From assembly GCA_946222285.1 (NCBI GenBank), contig CAMIIP010000009.1, positions 1-56,158 of the forward strand: a stretch of 56,158 nucleotides of DNA, read 5' to 3'. The number at the start of each line of letters is the position of its first letter. Within the stretch, counting starts at the first letter, position 1. A program made the position numbers and the translations under genes. The notes beneath the pieces were generated by a model that saw only the letters and a program-made list of their open reading frames with translations, made no database searches and was not told the DNA's origin. This document shows, one piece after another, positions 33,873-42,370 of the stretch. The stretch is from an uncultured Rothia sp. GTDB taxonomy: Bacteria; Actinomycetota; Actinomycetes; Actinomycetales; Micrococcaceae.

Positions 33873-35255
33873 TTACAGTTCCTGCTTGTGCAGGCGTACC
33901 GTGCGATCGTTGGTGAACTCGCGCAGTGCCCACTGGGCGTTTTCGCGGCCGTAGCCCGAATTGTTGATGCCGCCGAAGGGGAAGGCGGGGTCGGATTCCA
34001 TGTGGGCGTTGATCTGAACCATGCCCGCGTTGATCTGCTCGCCAAAGGCCTGCGCCTTCTCCACATCCTCAGACCAGACCGAAGACATCAGACCGTATAC
34101 GGTGTGGTTGGCGATGCGCAGCGCGTCCTCTTCGTCCTTTGCCTTGAAGACCATGACGACGGGGCCAAAGAGCTCGTTGCAACCCATATCTGATTCGAGG
34201 TCGACGTCGGTGAGTAGCGCAGGAGACATGAACCAGCCATCGCGATCCAGCTTTTCGCCGCCGAAGTGCAGGGTTGCGCCGTCCTTGACTGCCTGCTGAA
34301 TCCGTTCAACGGCTTCATCGCGTGCGCCCTTGGAGGAGAGGGGACCCATGTCGGTTTCGGGGTCATCGTATGCCCCGACCTTCACGTTTTCCAGGGCTTC
34401 CTTAGCGCCTGCTACGAAATCGTCGTAGAGGTCTTCGAGAACAATCATGCGTTTGGGGGAGGTGCAGACCTGACCGGCGTTGGAGATGCGGTAGGTTACT
34501 GCCTTCTTAGCCAGCGCCTTCACATCGGAGGTATCGAGAACAACAAAGGGATCGTTGCCACCCAATTCCAGTACCGAGCGCTTGAGGTTCTTTGCCGCGT
34601 GAGAAGCAACCGAAGCGCCGGCGTCTTCAGAGCCAGTCAAAGAGACGCCCTTGACGCGGTAGTCGGCGATAACCTTTTCAGCGTCAGAGCTGTTGAGATA
34701 GAGGTTCTGGTACACGCCAGCGGGTAGACCTGCTTCTTCGAGCATGGTCTGGAAACGCTGGGAGGAAACGGGGCAAATAGCTGCCTGCTTCATCAAGATT
34801 GCGTTGCCGACCATGAGGTTGGGCAGAGTAAAGCGGGCAATCTGGTTGTAGGGGAAGTTCCAGGGCATAACGCCAAAGAGGACGCCGAGTGGGTCGTGCT
34901 TAACGTAGGTTTTTTCGGCACCTTCGGCGGGGAGCTCGGTATCTGCCAGAAATTCGGGTGCCTTCTCTGCATACCAGCGGGCAGTCTTGGCAACCTTCTT
35001 GGCTTCAGCTTTACCCTGAGCCAGAGGCTTGCCCATTTCGCGTCCGATGATGTCTGCAAGTTCGTCAACGTTCTGATCAACGATGTCGGCGAACTTGTTC
35101 AGCACCTCGGAGCGCTCAGCCATGCTGGTCTTGTGCCACTGCTGAAAAGCGTCATCGGCGTTCTCGATAATCTCGGGAATTCGATCGGGGTTAATGGACT
35201 CAAATTCTTCTTCTACTTGACCGGTATTTGCGTTGGTTAGTGCATATTTACTCAT
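33873..35255 (-). CDS. NAD(P)-dependent succinate-semialdehyde-type dehydrogenase
   Basis: This aldehyde dehydrogenase of about 460 residues has FGVMPWNFPYNQIARFTLPNL, the catalytic Glu in SVLELGGNDPFVV and the catalytic Cys in SNAGQVCTSPKRMIV. Later conserved blocks are ELFGPVVMVFKA and PFGGINNSGYGREN. The short form without an N-terminal extension resembles the Sad/GabD group that oxidises succinate semialdehyde or similar aldehydes. The exact substrate and cofactor are not readable. The ATG at 35255 has a weak ribosome-binding site. It stands alone and ends at a G+C-rich hairpin. Confidence 0.85.
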   Translation of the reverse strand: MSKYALTNANTGQVEEEFESINPDRIPEIIENADDAFQQWHKTSMAERSEVLNKFADIVDQNVDELADIIGREMGKPLAQGKAEAKKVAKTARWYAEKAPEFLADTELPAEGAEKTYVKHDPLGVLFGVMPWNFPYNQIARFTLPNLMVGNAILMKQAAICPVSSQRFQTMLEEAGLPAGVYQNLYLNSSDAEKVIADYRVKGVSLTGSEDAGASVASHAAKNLKRSVLELGGNDPFVVLDTSDVKALAKKAVTYRISNAGQVCTSPKRMIVLEDLYDDFVAGAKEALENVKVGAYDDPETDMGPLSSKGARDEAVERIQQAVKDGATLHFGGEKLDRDGWFMSPALLTDVDLESDMGCNELFGPVVMVFKAKDEEDALRIANHTVYGLMSSVWSEDVEKAQAFGEQINAGMVQINAHMESDPAFPFGGINNSGYGRENAQWALREFTNDRTVRLHKQEL

Positions 35256-35463
35256 AGGACTATAAGACCACTTTCTTTTAAGGGTGTCTAGAGGCTTTGT
35301 GAGGAGCGAACGATTACGGCGTGGTATGAAGCGGTGCCCCGCGCGTCGTCGTCCGGCTGGAGAGCTGAGACTCCGAAGTTTCTACACTCTTAGCCTCTAA
35401 ATACAAGCACACGGTTGTATTTCCAGCCTGAAAGTGTACGTAAACGTTGGTAGAGTAACTTAC

Positions 35464-35505
35464 ATGTCTTGTATTGCATACATGAAGCCCTGGACTCGCC
35501 GCTAA
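35464..35505 (+). CDS. 13-residue leader peptide MSCIAYMKPWTRR
   Basis: ATG 35464 opens a 13-codon frame that stops at TAA 35503-35505, inside the loop of the hairpin at 35494-35516. It lies about 100 bases before the ABC-F start. Short leaders ending in a terminator-like hairpin are the known attenuation arrangement for antibiotic-responsive ABC-F genes. Translation is not proven, and the upstream ribosome-binding site is weak. Confidence 0.45.
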   Translation: MSCIAYMKPWTRR

Positions 35506-35516
35506 CGGCGGCGAGT
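35494..35516 (+). promoter_or_regulatory. Candidate attenuator hairpin before the ABC-F gene
   Basis: ACTCGCCGC-TAACG-GCGGCGAGT is a perfect 9-bp G+C-rich stem, followed by the U-rich ATACTTATTCTCT. A second weaker structure lies between it and the start codon (GAGCCG at 35534 paired with CGGCTC at 35577; GTGCT with AGCAC). The 35256-35606 region holds no other gene. Confidence 0.55.
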
Positions 35517-35606
35517 GATACTTATTCTCTCGTGAGCCGTCACCGGTAATTTCCCGGGCGGCAATTCTGTGCTACCCGGCTCCCACTAGCACGAGAAAGC
35601 AATACC

Positions 35607-37223
35607 TTGACAAACAACCATCATTTTTCAGCCGGCTCATCCGCACATATCCGCGCAGAAAATATAAGCCTGACGCGAGGCGATCGGCTTATTCTTCAAC
35701 ACGTTTCCCTGACCGCTTCAGCTTCGTCAAAGATTGCTCTGGTCGGTGAAAACGGTCGCGGAAAAACAACTCTTCTCAAAGTTCTCTCGGGTGAACTCAC
35801 CCCAGATTCTGGTGAGGTAAACCGGCAGGGGAGCTTCGCCGTCGTCGATCAAGAGCTAACCGTTGATAGTCAGAGGACGGTCGGTGAGCTCATCGAAGAA
35901 GCAGTCGGTGAAGCCCATCGTGCCCTGCAAAAAATGGATGAGGCAACAGAAGCTCTTGCAGCTTCAATACCTGGCGCAGAGGAGCGTTACGCGCTCGCTT
36001 TAGAGCGGGCAGTGCAACTCGACGCCTGGGATGCCGAGAGAAAAATTGACCTTGCATTGGAAGGCCTCGGTGCATGTACAGATAAGCAGCGGAAGCTTTC
36101 CACCCTTTCGGTGGGGCAACGCTACCGTATCCGCCTAGCCCTTATCTTGGGTGCTCCGGTTGATATTTTGCTCCTGGATGAGCCCACCAATCACCTTGAC
36201 GCATCTGCGCTTACTTTTCTCACCCGCGCCCTGCAACAGTATGACGGCGGGTATGTGGCGATTAGTCACGACCGCGCTTTTCTTACTGACATTGCCGAGT
36301 CTTTTCTCGACCTTGACCCTACTCGCGACGGGAAACCTCGTGCATATTCAGGCGGCTATGCTGGCTGGGCCTCTGCGCGAAAGAAAGAGCGAGCGCGGTG
36401 GGAGCAGGAATATCGAGAACAGATCGCCCTCCACGTTGAACTTTCAGAAGCGGCGGACGACGCGCGGGCACGGCTCGTTACCGGCTGGCGACCTGAGAAA
36501 GGGACGGGTAAGCACACTCGTGCAACTCGCGCTAGCGGAGTAGTGCAGGCTTTTAATCGCAGACTGGAGGAATTGGAGGCGCACGAACTGGACGTACCCG
36601 TTCCACCGCCGTCGCTGAACTGGCCCGACTATAGTGCTTCGAAAGGAGAGAACCTTTTATCGTGTGAAGGTCTGCGCGTAGAGGGGCGTTTGAATTTTAC
36701 GGATTCGTTGACCCTCAACGGTGGAGACAAGCTACTGGTTGTTGGCCCAAATGGTGCGGGAAAATCGACTTTGTTATCAGTACTTGCGGGAGAAATCTCG
36801 CCCACCGAAGGACACCGAAGTGTAACTCCTGGAACTCATATCAGCCTGTTAGGTCAGGAGGTACCAGCGTGGGACGCTTCATTAACAGCTCAACAGGTAT
36901 TTGATGTTCATCTGGCGCGCTTGGGTGGAGCGCTAGAAGCTTCCTCGCTTTCTGACTTTGGGCTGTTAGAGCCAGAGGGTTTCAACGTTCCTGTGGGGAA
37001 GCTTTCGCAGGGTCAGCAACGTCGGCTGCATTTGGCGCTGTGCCTGGCAGAAAAACCGGATATTTTATTGCTGGGTGAGCCGACCAATCACCTCTCTATC
37101 TCTTTGGTGAATGAGCTAACGCAAGCCGTGAAGGAGTGTTTGGCGTCCGTTGTGATTGCTACCCACGATCGGCAACTTCTACGTGATGTAGCGGGGTGGG
37201 AGAGAGTTGATATGAATCTGTAA
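35607..37223 (+). CDS. ABC-F family ATPase (ribosome-protection/antibiotic-resistance type)
   Basis: Two ABC domains without membrane segments are joined by a charged linker (about residues 240-330). Domain 1 has VGENGRGKTTLLKVL, LSVGQRYRIRLALIL and DILLLDEPTNHLDASAL. Domain 2 has VGPNGAGKSTLLSVL, LSQGQQRRLHLALCL and DILLLGEPTNHLSISL. ABC-F proteins bind the ribosomal E site and either aid translation or dislodge antibiotics. In domain 2 the Walker B Asp is Gly (GEPTNHL), a one-base change from GAT to GGT, though the catalytic Glu remains. The start appears to be TTG 35607, since no ATG or GTG is better placed. A leader peptide and hairpin upstream hint at drug-responsive control. Confidence 0.88.
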   Translation: MTNNHHFSAGSSAHIRAENISLTRGDRLILQHVSLTASASSKIALVGENGRGKTTLLKVLSGELTPDSGEVNRQGSFAVVDQELTVDSQRTVGELIEEAVGEAHRALQKMDEATEALAASIPGAEERYALALERAVQLDAWDAERKIDLALEGLGACTDKQRKLSTLSVGQRYRIRLALILGAPVDILLLDEPTNHLDASALTFLTRALQQYDGGYVAISHDRAFLTDIAESFLDLDPTRDGKPRAYSGGYAGWASARKKERARWEQEYREQIALHVELSEAADDARARLVTGWRPEKGTGKHTRATRASGVVQAFNRRLEELEAHELDVPVPPPSLNWPDYSASKGENLLSCEGLRVEGRLNFTDSLTLNGGDKLLVVGPNGAGKSTLLSVLAGEISPTEGHRSVTPGTHISLLGQEVPAWDASLTAQQVFDVHLARLGGALEASSLSDFGLLEPEGFNVPVGKLSQGQQRRLHLALCLAEKPDILLLGEPTNHLSISLVNELTQAVKECLASVVIATHDRQLLRDVAGWERVDMNL

Positions 37224-37228
37224 AGCAA

Positions 37229-37289
37229 GTGACCGTCTGAGCTCGTTTTGACCATCTTAGCGGTGGTCAAAACGAGCTCAGACGGTCAC
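37229..37289. repeat. 61-bp palindromic repeat, copy 1
   Basis: Perfect 26-bp arms (GACCGTCTGAGCTCGTTTTG core) flank the loop TCTTAGCGG. It lies between convergent genes and could end transcription on both sides. The same element recurs at 47436 and 48529 with the loop reverse-complemented. Confidence 0.85.
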
Positions 37290-37341
37290 GTACTTTCTGC
37301 AGCGACGACGCGGGCGGGGAGTCGACCGTCGTCGTTCGGTT

Positions 37342-37405
37342 AGGTACCGCTGGATTTCGTTGTGACCTCCATGCAACGGTCATAACGAAACACCCAGCGG
37401 TACCT
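37342..37405. terminator. Hairpin at the 3' end of the LLM oxidoreductase gene
   Basis: The outer arms AGGTACCGCTGG/CCAGCGGTACCT and an inner TTTCGTTGTGACC/GGTCATAACGAAA form a long imperfect hairpin directly after the minus-strand stop. No U-tract is visible, so it acts as a terminator or mRNA-stabilising structure. Confidence 0.6.
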
Positions 37406-37411
37406 TACAAA

Positions 37412-38491
37412 TTACTTCCCCCGTATTGCCGCGTACTCACTATCGCTGTAGCCTGTCGCCAAACCTTCAGTGTTGGGCACCCAGCCCAGCTCGGGCGCAA
37501 CATGCTTGGCGAATGACTCCAAGATATGCAGGTTGTACTCGGGGCCGAGCTGGCTGGGGATAGTGAGCATGAGAGTATCTGCCGCCATAACCGCCGCGTC
37601 CGCTTTGAGTTGCTCGACGAGCTGGTCGGGTTCAGCGGCGTAGGTCTTGCCGAAGGTTGATTGGAAGCCGTCGATAATCCCTACTTGATCGCCACTGGCC
37701 TGGCCCTGCAAGCCAAAGTAACGCGCGTCCGTGTCGTTCATAATCGGGAAAATCGAACGGGATACCGACGTGCGAGGCGTAAAGCTGTGCCCCGCCGCCC
37801 TAAAAGCCGCACGGTAGCGGTCAATCTGCTCTGACTGAAGGTCACTGAAAGCATCGCCGGTAGCTTCGGTGAGCAGGGTGGAGCTCATGAGGTTCACACC
37901 TACCTCACCAGCCCATTCAGCGGTATCTCGGGACGCCGCGCCCCACCAGATACGCTCAGCAACGCCGGGGGAGTGGGGTTCAAGGCGTAGTTTCTGCCCC
38001 AACCCGTACTGGGCTGGGTCTGCCTCAGCTAAGCGTTCACCCTTGAGTGCGCGCATGAAAAGGTCAAATTTCGGGCGGGCAATATCGGCACCGCGTGGGT
38101 CTTCACTGCCGGTGTAGCCAAAAGGCTCCCAGCCGCGGTGAGCGGGTTCGGGTGATCCGCGCGAAACACCGAGCGCGATGCGGTTTTTAGCAATGAGGTC
38201 GAGGGCAGCTGTTTCTTCAACAAGGTAGAGCGGGTTCTCATAGCGCAGGTCAATGACGCCGGTGCCCACCTCAATGTTCTTGGTGGTTGCTACCATGGCA
38301 GAAAGCAGAGGCATGGGGGACGCCGCCTGCGTTGCCCAGTGGTGTACACGAACGTAGGTGCCGTTGACACCGAGTTCATCGGCACCCTGGGCGATGCTGA
38401 TAGTGTCGTGGAGCATCTGGGCGGCATCAGGCATACCCTGTGGGCCGGTATTGCTGTAGTGGCCAAAGGATAAGAAGCCAAAGGATTTCAT
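37412..38491 (-). CDS. LLM class flavin-dependent oxidoreductase (luciferase-like)
   Basis: The TIM-barrel bacterial-luciferase fold is indicated by an N-terminal GFLSFGHYSNTG, GVNGTYVRVHHWATQAASPMPLLSA, the flavin-binding stretch NIEVGTGVIDLRYENPLYLVEETAALDLI and ALGVSRGSPEPAHRGW. It probably uses FMNH2 (or F420) supplied by a separate reductase to oxidise a small organic molecule. The substrate is not predictable. ATG 38491 follows GAAAGG. It is monocistronic, with hairpins on both sides. Confidence 0.83.
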   Translation of the reverse strand: MKSFGFLSFGHYSNTGPQGMPDAAQMLHDTISIAQGADELGVNGTYVRVHHWATQAASPMPLLSAMVATTKNIEVGTGVIDLRYENPLYLVEETAALDLIAKNRIALGVSRGSPEPAHRGWEPFGYTGSEDPRGADIARPKFDLFMRALKGERLAEADPAQYGLGQKLRLEPHSPGVAERIWWGAASRDTAEWAGEVGVNLMSSTLLTEATGDAFSDLQSEQIDRYRAAFRAAGHSFTPRTSVSRSIFPIMNDTDARYFGLQGQASGDQVGIIDGFQSTFGKTYAAEPDQLVEQLKADAAVMAADTLMLTIPSQLGPEYNLHILESFAKHVAPELGWVPNTEGLATGYSDSEYAAIRGK

Positions 38492-38705
38492 GGTGAGAGC
38501 CTTTCAAATCAGCGAATCTGCGTTGTACACCTACCAGAACAGTTGCATTGTAAAGTTTATTCCTGATTTTGGCTGAGGTGCTAAATTGCTTAGTACGCAA
38601 AATAAACCAGAGCATGTAGATTCCTCCGCTGGTACCCGTCACGAGACCCGCAGGTATCTGAGGGGGCACGTATTCTGGCGGCTATAAAGTCTGTATACAT
38701 CGGCA

Positions 38706-38852
38706 TTGACCGGCGAAGCGCTCTGGGAGATACTGGAGCCGGTTTCCAATCATCAGGCGATTCAGATAGACGATGAAATGTTCTATATCAACGCCGGTAT
38801 AACCGCGGCAAAAGGCGTTATTGAGACGATCAAAAAGGCAGTAAAAAGCTAA
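38706..38852 (+). other. Short open frame, possible C-terminal gene remnant (48 aa)
   Basis: From TTG 38706 the frame reads as a plausible protein end (ILEPVSNHQAIQIDDEMFYI, then NAGITAAKGVIETIKKAVKS) before TAA 38850. A stop a few codons upstream prevents extension. It may be a leftover of a larger gene or a small real gene. A hairpin directly after the stop supports a former transcript end. The family is not recognised. Confidence 0.25.
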
Positions 38853-38926
38853 CCCCGCAGGGGGTTGAGCCGGAGCGACGTGCGACCGCTTTCCGGGTGC
38901 GCCCAGACAATATGAGCCTGGGTAAG

Positions 38927-38961
38927 AATGGGGCGAAACTATCCTCAAGTTTCGTCCCATT
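38927..38961. terminator. 14-bp-stem hairpin
   Basis: AATGGGGCGAAACT pairs with AGTTTCGTCCCATT across a 7-base loop, with one G-U pair. It precedes the SdpI-family gene and probably insulates it. Confidence 0.55.
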
Positions 38962-39045
38962 GTTCTGCTCATGGACTCTACTCTTCTGGGGTGTCACTAG
39001 GTAATATGTGAATAGGCACACTATTATTCGGGTTTTGGAGTTAAG

Positions 39046-39417
39046 ATGACAACTATTCTTCCGGCTCTCGCCGGGTACATCATTTTGAGCATTACGATGC
39101 TATGGGTAGCTCGCGCCGGTGCTAACGGATCACTCGATGTTAACGGTGCGATTGGGGTGAGAACTCAACAGACTCGAGAGAGCCCGCAAGCTTGGAAAGC
39201 CGCTCACCGCGCTTTCCTGCCTTTCGCCACCGCTGTTGCGGTTACCTGCGCCGTCTTTGTGGTGGCACTGCCTCTCATGTATTTCGCTGCCTTTAGTCAG
39301 GACAATCTGGGGATCATGGCGGTGGCTGGCTACGCCGTCGTTCTGGGGATTATCGTGGCCGGTGGCATCAAATCCAATGAGGTTGCGCGGGAGATTAACG
39401 AGGGCCAAACAGCCTAA
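39046..39417 (+). CDS. SdpI-family membrane protein
   Basis: The protein has three hydrophobic helices and the conserved cytoplasmic SdpI motif VNGAIGVRTQQTRESPQAWKAAHR (IGxRTxxTxxSxxAWxxAHR). In Bacillus, SdpI is the immunity protein against the SdpC toxin and also a signal-transducing membrane protein; many bacteria carry orphan SdpI-like proteins of unknown role. No sdpC-like toxin is visible here. ATG 39046 has GGAG upstream. It lies 130 bases before the urocanase-like gene on the same strand, and co-transcription is possible but not implied by function. Confidence 0.82.
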   Translation: MTTILPALAGYIILSITMLWVARAGANGSLDVNGAIGVRTQQTRESPQAWKAAHRAFLPFATAVAVTCAVFVVALPLMYFAAFSQDNLGIMAVAGYAVVLGIIVAGGIKSNEVAREINEGQTA

Positions 39418-39547
39418 ATGGCTCATCTCGATACTTTCCGTAATATTGCAAAGTGTTTCATCGGGGAACCTCACCTCGGTTAAGAAGGCTACGATAGGTC
39501 AAAGCGCACCTGCTCTGGTGCGGTCTATTCCTGCGAGAGGTTATCTT

Positions 39548-41224
39548 TTGACCATATTTGCCGCCCCCAATGGAACCGAACTACGTTGCCAAAACTGGCG
39601 GGCAGAAGCCCTCCTCCGACTGCTAGAAAACGTGCTTGCCGTAGGAGAAAAACCCGAAGACCTCGTTATCTACGCTTCGATTGATAAAGCTGCGAAAGAC
39701 TGGGAAGCCTACGACCAAATCGTTGATGCTCTCAAAACTATCCGTGAAGACCAAACGCTGATTCTACAAACCGGGCGTCCCGTTGCCGTGATGAATACCC
39801 ACCCTGCGGCGCCGATGGTGCTCTCTGCTGTCAATAATACGGTGGGCGTGTGGGCAAACGAAGAAAAATTCTACGAACGTCTCAAAGAAGGTAAAACCAT
39901 TTGGGGCGGTCTGACGGCGGCTGCCTGGCAGTACATCGGCCGTCAGGGTGTGCTCGGTGGAACCTACGAACTCCTCCAGGCAGCACTGCGTAATCACTTT
40001 GGCGAGCAGGTTGCTCCCCACCGCTGGATGCTCACCGCAGGTATGGGTGGCATGGGCTCCTCCCAGCCCATCTCGGCGAAAATGCTGGAACTTTCTACTC
40101 TCACGGTTGAGGCAGACCAGAAGAAGATTGACAAGTTGCACGCCGCTGGCGGACTAGATACCATCGCGGAAAGCCTCGACCATGCTTTAGAGCTGATCCA
40201 AGCAACACAGAAGCAGAAACCGCAGGCAATCGGTCTACTCGGCAACGCCGCCGAAGTTTTTACCGAAATCGCAGACCGCGGCGTCGTCCCCGATATCGTG
40301 ACCGATCAAACAGCCGCCCACGACGCTCGCTTTGGCTATCTGCCGGTCGGTTTCACCCTGGATATGTGGGAGTCGCTGCGCGAAGATAACCCTACCAAGG
40401 TTGAAAACGAAGCGCGGCATTCGATGGCAGATCAGCTGCGCGCCATGATGAAATTCGCCGACGCCGGATCAGTAGTTTTCGAGAACGGCAACAACCTGCG
40501 CGTTCAGGCATCCTACGTGATGGAGGAAGAAGAGTCCGAGCAAGCCTACGCCAAGGTTCCCGGCTTCATGGAAGCCTATCTGCGCCCGCTCTTCTCACGC
40601 GGTATTGGCCCCTTCCGCTGGATGATTCTTTCCGGCAGCGAAAAAGACCAAGCAGTAGTAGATGAACTCGCTTCAACTCTCTTTCCCAAACGCCCCGAAA
40701 TTGCCCGCCGGATTGAGCTGGCTCGCGCTGAAATCCCCGTGCAGGGTATGCCCGCACGAACCTGCTGGCTGGGGTATGGCGAACGGTCTAAGTTGGCGCT
40801 CGCCGTCAATGAGGCGGTAGCGGACGGACGAATTTCCGCCCCCGTTGCTTTCTCCCGCGATCACCTAGATTCGGCAGGGATGACTCACCCGCGTATCGGC
40901 ACCGAGAACATGAAAGACGATTCGGACGGCGTGACAGACTGGCCTATTCTGGACTCTATGCTTCTTTCTAGCGCAGGCGCAGACATGGTTGCCGTTCACT
41001 CTGGTGGCGGCGGTTACTCGGGTTGGATGCAGTCAGCTGGTGTGACCGTGGTTGCCGATGGAACTGAAGCGGCAGTAACCCGCCTGCGTCAAGCACTCGA
41101 TTTTGACTCGGGACTCGGTGTCATTCGTCATGCCACCGCAGGCTACGACGAGGCGCTAGAGGCCGTTGAAAAATCCCATGAATCTGATGCGCTTGGCTCG
41201 CCGCTGAACCACTTTAAAAACTAA
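39548..41224 (+). CDS. Urocanate hydratase family protein, proposed (thio)urocanate hydratase
   Basis: The 558-residue protein follows the urocanase plan from end to end. It starts at GTELRCQNWRAEALLRLLEN, has QTGRPVAVMNTHPAAPMVLS, the NAD+-binding glycine-rich AGMGGMGSSQPISAKML, IGLLGNAAEVFTEIADRG and the active-site Cys region GMPARTCWLGYGER, then MKDDSDGVTDWPILDSML and HSGGGGYSG. Several positions that are near-invariant in HutU differ (AGLGGMGGAQP is AGMGGMGSSQP; SVASPxRETE is MTHPRIGTE), suggesting a modified substrate. Urocanases use NAD+ as an electrophile to hydrate urocanate. The start is TTG 39548 after GAGAGG; no better start exists, and upstream codons overlap other sequence. It heads the cluster with DUF917, the lyase and an importer. 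Confidence 0.85.
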   Translation: MTIFAAPNGTELRCQNWRAEALLRLLENVLAVGEKPEDLVIYASIDKAAKDWEAYDQIVDALKTIREDQTLILQTGRPVAVMNTHPAAPMVLSAVNNTVGVWANEEKFYERLKEGKTIWGGLTAAAWQYIGRQGVLGGTYELLQAALRNHFGEQVAPHRWMLTAGMGGMGSSQPISAKMLELSTLTVEADQKKIDKLHAAGGLDTIAESLDHALELIQATQKQKPQAIGLLGNAAEVFTEIADRGVVPDIVTDQTAAHDARFGYLPVGFTLDMWESLREDNPTKVENEARHSMADQLRAMMKFADAGSVVFENGNNLRVQASYVMEEEESEQAYAKVPGFMEAYLRPLFSRGIGPFRWMILSGSEKDQAVVDELASTLFPKRPEIARRIELARAEIPVQGMPARTCWLGYGERSKLALAVNEAVADGRISAPVAFSRDHLDSAGMTHPRIGTENMKDDSDGVTDWPILDSMLLSSAGADMVAVHSGGGGYSGWMQSAGVTVVADGTEAAVTRLRQALDFDSGLGVIRHATAGYDEALEAVEKSHESDALGSPLNHFKN

Positions 41225-41261
41225 ATTTTTGAAAGACAAAATATTTTTATAGGAGAAACTT

Positions 41262-42361
41262 ATGCGTGAATTAACACCGGACGATGCCCGTTGGGCAGTG
41301 TTGGGCGGCGTCTTTGCTTGCGGTGGCGGCGGTTGGCAGGACCACGGCAAACTGATGGGACAGATTGCGACTAACTTGAATTATCCCGTGTTGGCAACCG
41401 TAGATGAACTTCCCGAAGATTCTTGGGTTGCCACCGTTACCGCTATTGGTGCGCCCGCCGCTAAGGATTGGGAAATTCGCCCCATTGACTATATCAACGC
41501 GCTCAAGAAGCTGATGGAACTCTCGCCCCACCCGATTTCTGCTGTGCTGACCGGTCAGAACGGCTACTCCACCACCCTTAACGGCTGGATTCAGTCCTCA
41601 GCGCTGGGGGGGTGAAGGTGCTAGATGCCGCAGGAGATGTTCGCGCGCATCCCACGGGCAAGCTTGGATCGCTGGGGCTGACTACCCGCGAGGGCTACGA
41701 AACTATTCAGGTGCTTTCCGGTGGGAACCGTGAAAAGCACGGTCATCTGCTCTCCATTAACGTTGGGCGAGTAGACACCACCGACGACGTCCTACGCGAC
41801 GTTTCGGTCCGTTCCGGCGGCTTCATCGCCGCCGCCCGTAACCCCGTAGAACTGCAGTGGATTAAAGATAATGCGGCGATCGGTGTTATTTCCCTCGCCC
41901 TCGATCTGGGTAAGGCAATGGAGGACGCCGGGGCAGGGCAAGAAGGGCGCGGCGAGGACGTTATCGAAACCGTCGTGGACTTCCTCGACGGTGAAATCAT
42001 CGACCAGGGACCCATTTCCCACGAAGTTGATCTTGAAACCAAGGGCGGTTGGGATCACGGAACCTTCCGCATCGGCGAGCACACCGTGCCCTACCTCAAC
42101 GAGTACATGGCGATTGAGGGACCGAACGGTCGCGTGGCAACCTACCCCGATTCCATCATCATTATTCGCAAAGATAATGGACTGCCCCTGGCTGTCAAAG
42201 ACACTGTGCCGGGAATTGAGGTAGCGCTTATTAAGGTGGACGCCACCAAGCTGCCCCTTTCGTCGTCGGCCGTTGACCCGGTAGGTGTGGGTGAATGTGA
42301 AGACATCATGGGAATCGACTTTCTCAAGTACCTGCCCGAACGTCCTGCACAGAAGGGCTAG
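41262..42361 (+). pseudogene. DUF917-family protein, frameshifted at a G7 tract
   Basis: The first frame (ATG 41262 after AGGAG) codes for the N-terminal DUF917 half, with WAVLGGVFACGGGGWQDHGK and SAVLTGQNGYSTTLNG, and stops at 41613-41615. The second frame codes for the rest (KVLDAAGDVRAHPTGKLGSL through FLKYLPERPAQKG). Together they give about 366 residues, the normal family length. The join falls at a run of seven Gs (41606-41612); eight Gs would restore one frame. DUF917 proteins often accompany hydantoinase or oxoprolinase-type enzymes. Here the protein would fit a ring-processing step. The indel may be a real mutation, phase variation at poly-G, or a sequencing error. Confidence 0.8.
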
Positions 42362-42370
42362 AGAGCACTC

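Larger units (their letters stand above)
38492..39045. other. Mostly non-coding 554-bp interval
   Basis: The interval holds no convincing full gene. It contains the leader of the LLM oxidoreductase gene (left edge), a short open frame at 38706-38852, a small hairpin AACCCCGCAGGGGGTT at 38851-38866 and a 14-bp-stem hairpin at 38927-38961. Confidence 0.5.

Noticed and set aside
37088..37270. Similar short frames (beginning MTTAKMVKTSSDG) at 37088-37270 and 47455-47808
   Set aside because: The shared residues come from the 61-bp palindromic repeat read in the same frame, not from a gene family.
39046..39417. SdpI homologue as part of a cannibalism toxin-immunity operon
   Set aside because: No SdpC-like secreted toxin or SdpR regulator lies nearby; orphan SdpI proteins are common.
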